A DNA stretch of 7,825 nucleotides from Thermomicrobiaceae bacterium (GTDB lineage Bacteria > Chloroflexota > Chloroflexia > Thermomicrobiales > Thermomicrobiaceae): contig JAICWZ010000075.1 of assembly GCA_025966355.1 (NCBI GenBank), forward strand, positions 1 to 7,825. Direction: 5' to 3'. The notes under the pieces are model-generated. The model saw only the letters and a program-made list of their open reading frames with translations. It did not search any database and was not told the DNA's origin. The position numbers and the translations under genes were made by a program. Within the stretch, counting starts at the first letter, position 1. Every line of letters starts with the position of its first letter. Positions 6,705-7,825 of this stretch are shown piece by piece.

Positions 6705-7106
6705 ATGAACGAGCAGCAGGAAGAACGATACGGAACCGCCGATTTTGCCGCCGGACGCACTCGCGATGATCGCGCCGGACGATCCGATGATTCACGCGAA
6801 CAACATGATGGTCAATCGACCAGTCAGGAGCCGACGCGGACGCCGCTCTTCCCGACCGATGAGGCTGAGTCCTTCAAGGGGCGCTGGACAACGATCCAGT
6901 CCGGTTTCGTCGATGAGCCAAGGAAGGCGGTCGAGCAGGCCGATCAGTTGATCGCCGAGGTGATGAAGGCGCTGGCCGGGTCGTTCGCCGACGAGCGACG
7001 CAACCTCGAACAGCAGTGGGATCGCGGTGGCGATGTCTCAACGGAAGACTTGCGGCTCGGATTGCGTCGCTACCGCTCCTTCTTTGATCGTCTGTTGTCC
7101 ATTTAG
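6705..7106 (+). CDS. soluble partner protein sharing the C-terminal module of the upstream gene
   Basis: A 133-residue hydrophilic protein without membrane segment or signal peptide. Residues 1-48 are low in hydrophobics and rich in Arg, Asp, Ser and Gln, probably disordered. Residues 50-133 form a helical domain beginning at DEAESFKGRWTTIQSGFVDE, then RKAVEQADQLIAEVM, LEQQWDRG, VSTEDLR and RYRSFFDRLL. It aligns with the C-terminal part of the upstream protein: RW..IQ.GFVDEP..AV..AD.L against EW..LQ.RFVDDP..AV..AD.L, and both end in a Tyr-Arg-x-x-Phe-x-x-Leu-Leu type helix. The ATG has AGGAGG 4 bases upstream (6695-6700). The short gap from the upstream gene and the shared terminator support an operon. 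A paired role, perhaps one membrane-bound and one soluble subunit, is inference. Function is unknown. Confidence 0.87.
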   Translation: MNEQQEERYGTADFAAGRTRDDRAGRSDDSREQHDGQSTSQEPTRTPLFPTDEAESFKGRWTTIQSGFVDEPRKAVEQADQLIAEVMKALAGSFADERRNLEQQWDRGGDVSTEDLRLGLRRYRSFFDRLLSI

Positions 7107-7131
7107 CCGAATTCACCGAACTCAGGCATGG

Positions 7132-7160
7132 AAAACCGGACCCAATCAGGGTCCGGTTTT
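7132..7160. terminator. bidirectional rho-independent terminator
   Basis: AAAACCGGACCC (7132-7143) and GGGTCCGGTTTT (7149-7160) are perfect 12-base arms around the loop AATCA. The stem carries an A-run on one side and a T-run on the other, so it can stop transcription from either strand. It lies 25 bases after the stop of the 133-residue protein gene and closes the two-gene unit. Confidence 0.92.
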
Positions 7161-7303
7161 GGGTCTGGAAGGCGAGGGAAATACCGCACGAGGCTTCCCC
7201 AAAATATCCACTTCAATTGCCTTCTTCCCATGTCCGCGAGTCGGCGCTTGTCTGCCTGCTAAAGCCAGCTCAAAGTGACTATCACACAAGTCGGCTCCAC
7301 CGA

Positions 7304-7322
7304 GCCTCGGCACGCGTTATGC
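7304..7322 (+). promoter_or_regulatory. leader element shared with the intact gene (copy 2)
   Basis: GCCTCG-GCACGCG-TTATGC, contiguous here, matches 19 bases of the element at 5966-5994 once two spacers are skipped. It ends 73 bases before the ATG of the decayed paralogue, close to the 80 bases seen for copy 1. The rest of 7161-7368 shows no gene, tRNA or clear hairpin. Confidence 0.3.
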
Positions 7323-7395
7323 GCGCATTTTCACTTGGAATAGGGGAACCGGGGATACGGATCCCACGGTGAGCGATTCCGGAAGGAAACGAAGT

Positions 7396-7587
7396 ATGAC
7401 GTCAGCAGTGGATTGGGTCGTTTACGGCGGCGCTACCGCATCGGTCGCTCTCGTCCTGGGGCTTCTCCTGTGGACGCTACAAGTTCACATGTCACGCGAG
7501 TTGCATGGGGAGGCCGTCGCTACATACCATCAGGCGCGACGTCAATCGGGCGATCGAACAGACGCGGATTCCGAACCGAATCGGTAG
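7396..7587 (+). CDS. small single-span membrane ORF, remaining 5' end of a decayed gene
   Basis: A 63-residue frame starting at the ATG of 7396, with GGAAGG 9 bases upstream; an in-frame GTG at 7369 would add 9 residues but has no ribosome binding site as good. Residues 7-30 form one hydrophobic helix (WVVYGGATASVALVLGLLLW and onward), followed by a charged tail. The tail ELHGEAVATYHQ...GDRTDADSEPNR aligns loosely with ALHEEFGPEYDR...AEAELRNR of the intact 191-residue protein, and sequence beyond the TAG stop continues that similarity in other frames. I therefore read this as the open remnant of a broken paralogue. It could still be translated as a small membrane protein, which the sequence cannot settle. 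Confidence 0.45.
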   Translation: MTSAVDWVVYGGATASVALVLGLLLWTLQVHMSRELHGEAVATYHQARRQSGDRTDADSEPNR

Positions 7588-7825
7588 ATTGATCCGGAAA
7601 CACGCTCAATATCCGACCACTGCCATCGGTTGAATGCACCCTGTTCGCTAACCATTGGCGGTCACTGCAGCCACCGTTTGTCATTGATCCTGATGGTGCC
7701 GCCAACAAGGTCGACCGATTGATATCGCTACCAGGTGGGAGAGTTCACGAGTGACGCAACCGATATTGCGGTCGACCATCCGGAGATCGTGAGCCATTGT
7801 CACGAGGCTCACCGCCTGGCCCAAC
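7396..7825 (+). pseudogene. decayed paralogue of the 191-residue membrane-anchored protein gene (runs off the window)
   Basis: After the TAG at 7585 the similarity to the intact gene at 6075 continues. From 7602, in another frame, the sequence reads TLNIRPL, then LQPPFVIDPDGAANKVDRLIS, against NLNIRPL and LQPRFVDDPKGAVNDADSLVS. At about 7722 roughly 20 bases present in the intact gene are missing, shifting the frame; the old frame hits TGA at 7752. From 7741, in a third frame, EFTSDATDIAVDHPEIV and HEAHRLAQ match EFEQRAADISVDHPDVV and REAHRLAQ. At least one stop and two frame changes therefore break the copy, and it keeps the order and spacing of the original. The similarity runs to the last base of the window, so the 3' end is missing. 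Divergence suggests an old duplication, not a recent one. Confidence 0.75.

Noticed and set aside
7027..7278. An 83-codon plus-strand frame running over the end of the 133-residue gene
   Set aside because: It reads through the perfect terminator hairpin at 7132-7160, overlaps the real gene in another frame and has no family features.

Overview
The window is GC-rich bacterial chromosome, densely packed with genes. Nothing in it shows phage, transposon or plasmid genes. The gene styles (tandem cobalamin-binding-type radical SAM proteins, small Glu/Arg-rich proteins with one membrane anchor, a soluble SRPBCC protein) and the tRNA with an encoded CCA would suit Chloroflexota of the Thermomicrobia type or an actinobacterium-like lineage. 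That placement is an impression, not a demonstrated assignment.

Left half (1-5023, minus strand): five genes are read leftward as one tightly coupled unit. In order of transcription they are a nucleotidyltransferase-like protein (5023-4037), two tandem radical SAM proteins with B12-binding-type N-termini (4040-2493 and 2492-1095), a class I SAM-dependent methyltransferase (1102-281), and the N-terminal part of a second protein with an RlmA-like zinc site, probably another methyltransferase, cut by the window edge (274-1). The junctions are a 4-base GTGA overlap, a TGA directly followed by ATG, an 8-base overlap and a 6-base gap. This looks like a small undescribed biosynthetic or modification operon. 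The product cannot be named from sequence.

Middle (5024-6074): a divergent intergenic region leads rightward to a 152-residue SRPBCC-fold protein with a strong ribosome binding site, followed by a strong GC hairpin terminator. A leftward tRNA-Leu(UAA) gene lies beyond it, followed by a non-coding region with a perfect inverted repeat.

Right end (6075-7825, plus strand): two related genes, a membrane-anchored 191-residue protein and a soluble 133-residue protein, share a homologous C-terminal module and end at a near-perfect bidirectional terminator. Beyond it lies the most striking local observation: a decayed, frame-broken second copy of the membrane-anchored gene (7396 to the window edge). 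Its first 63 codons remain open as a small single-span membrane ORF. A short leader element upstream of the intact gene recurs, with two small gaps, at about the same distance upstream of the decayed copy.
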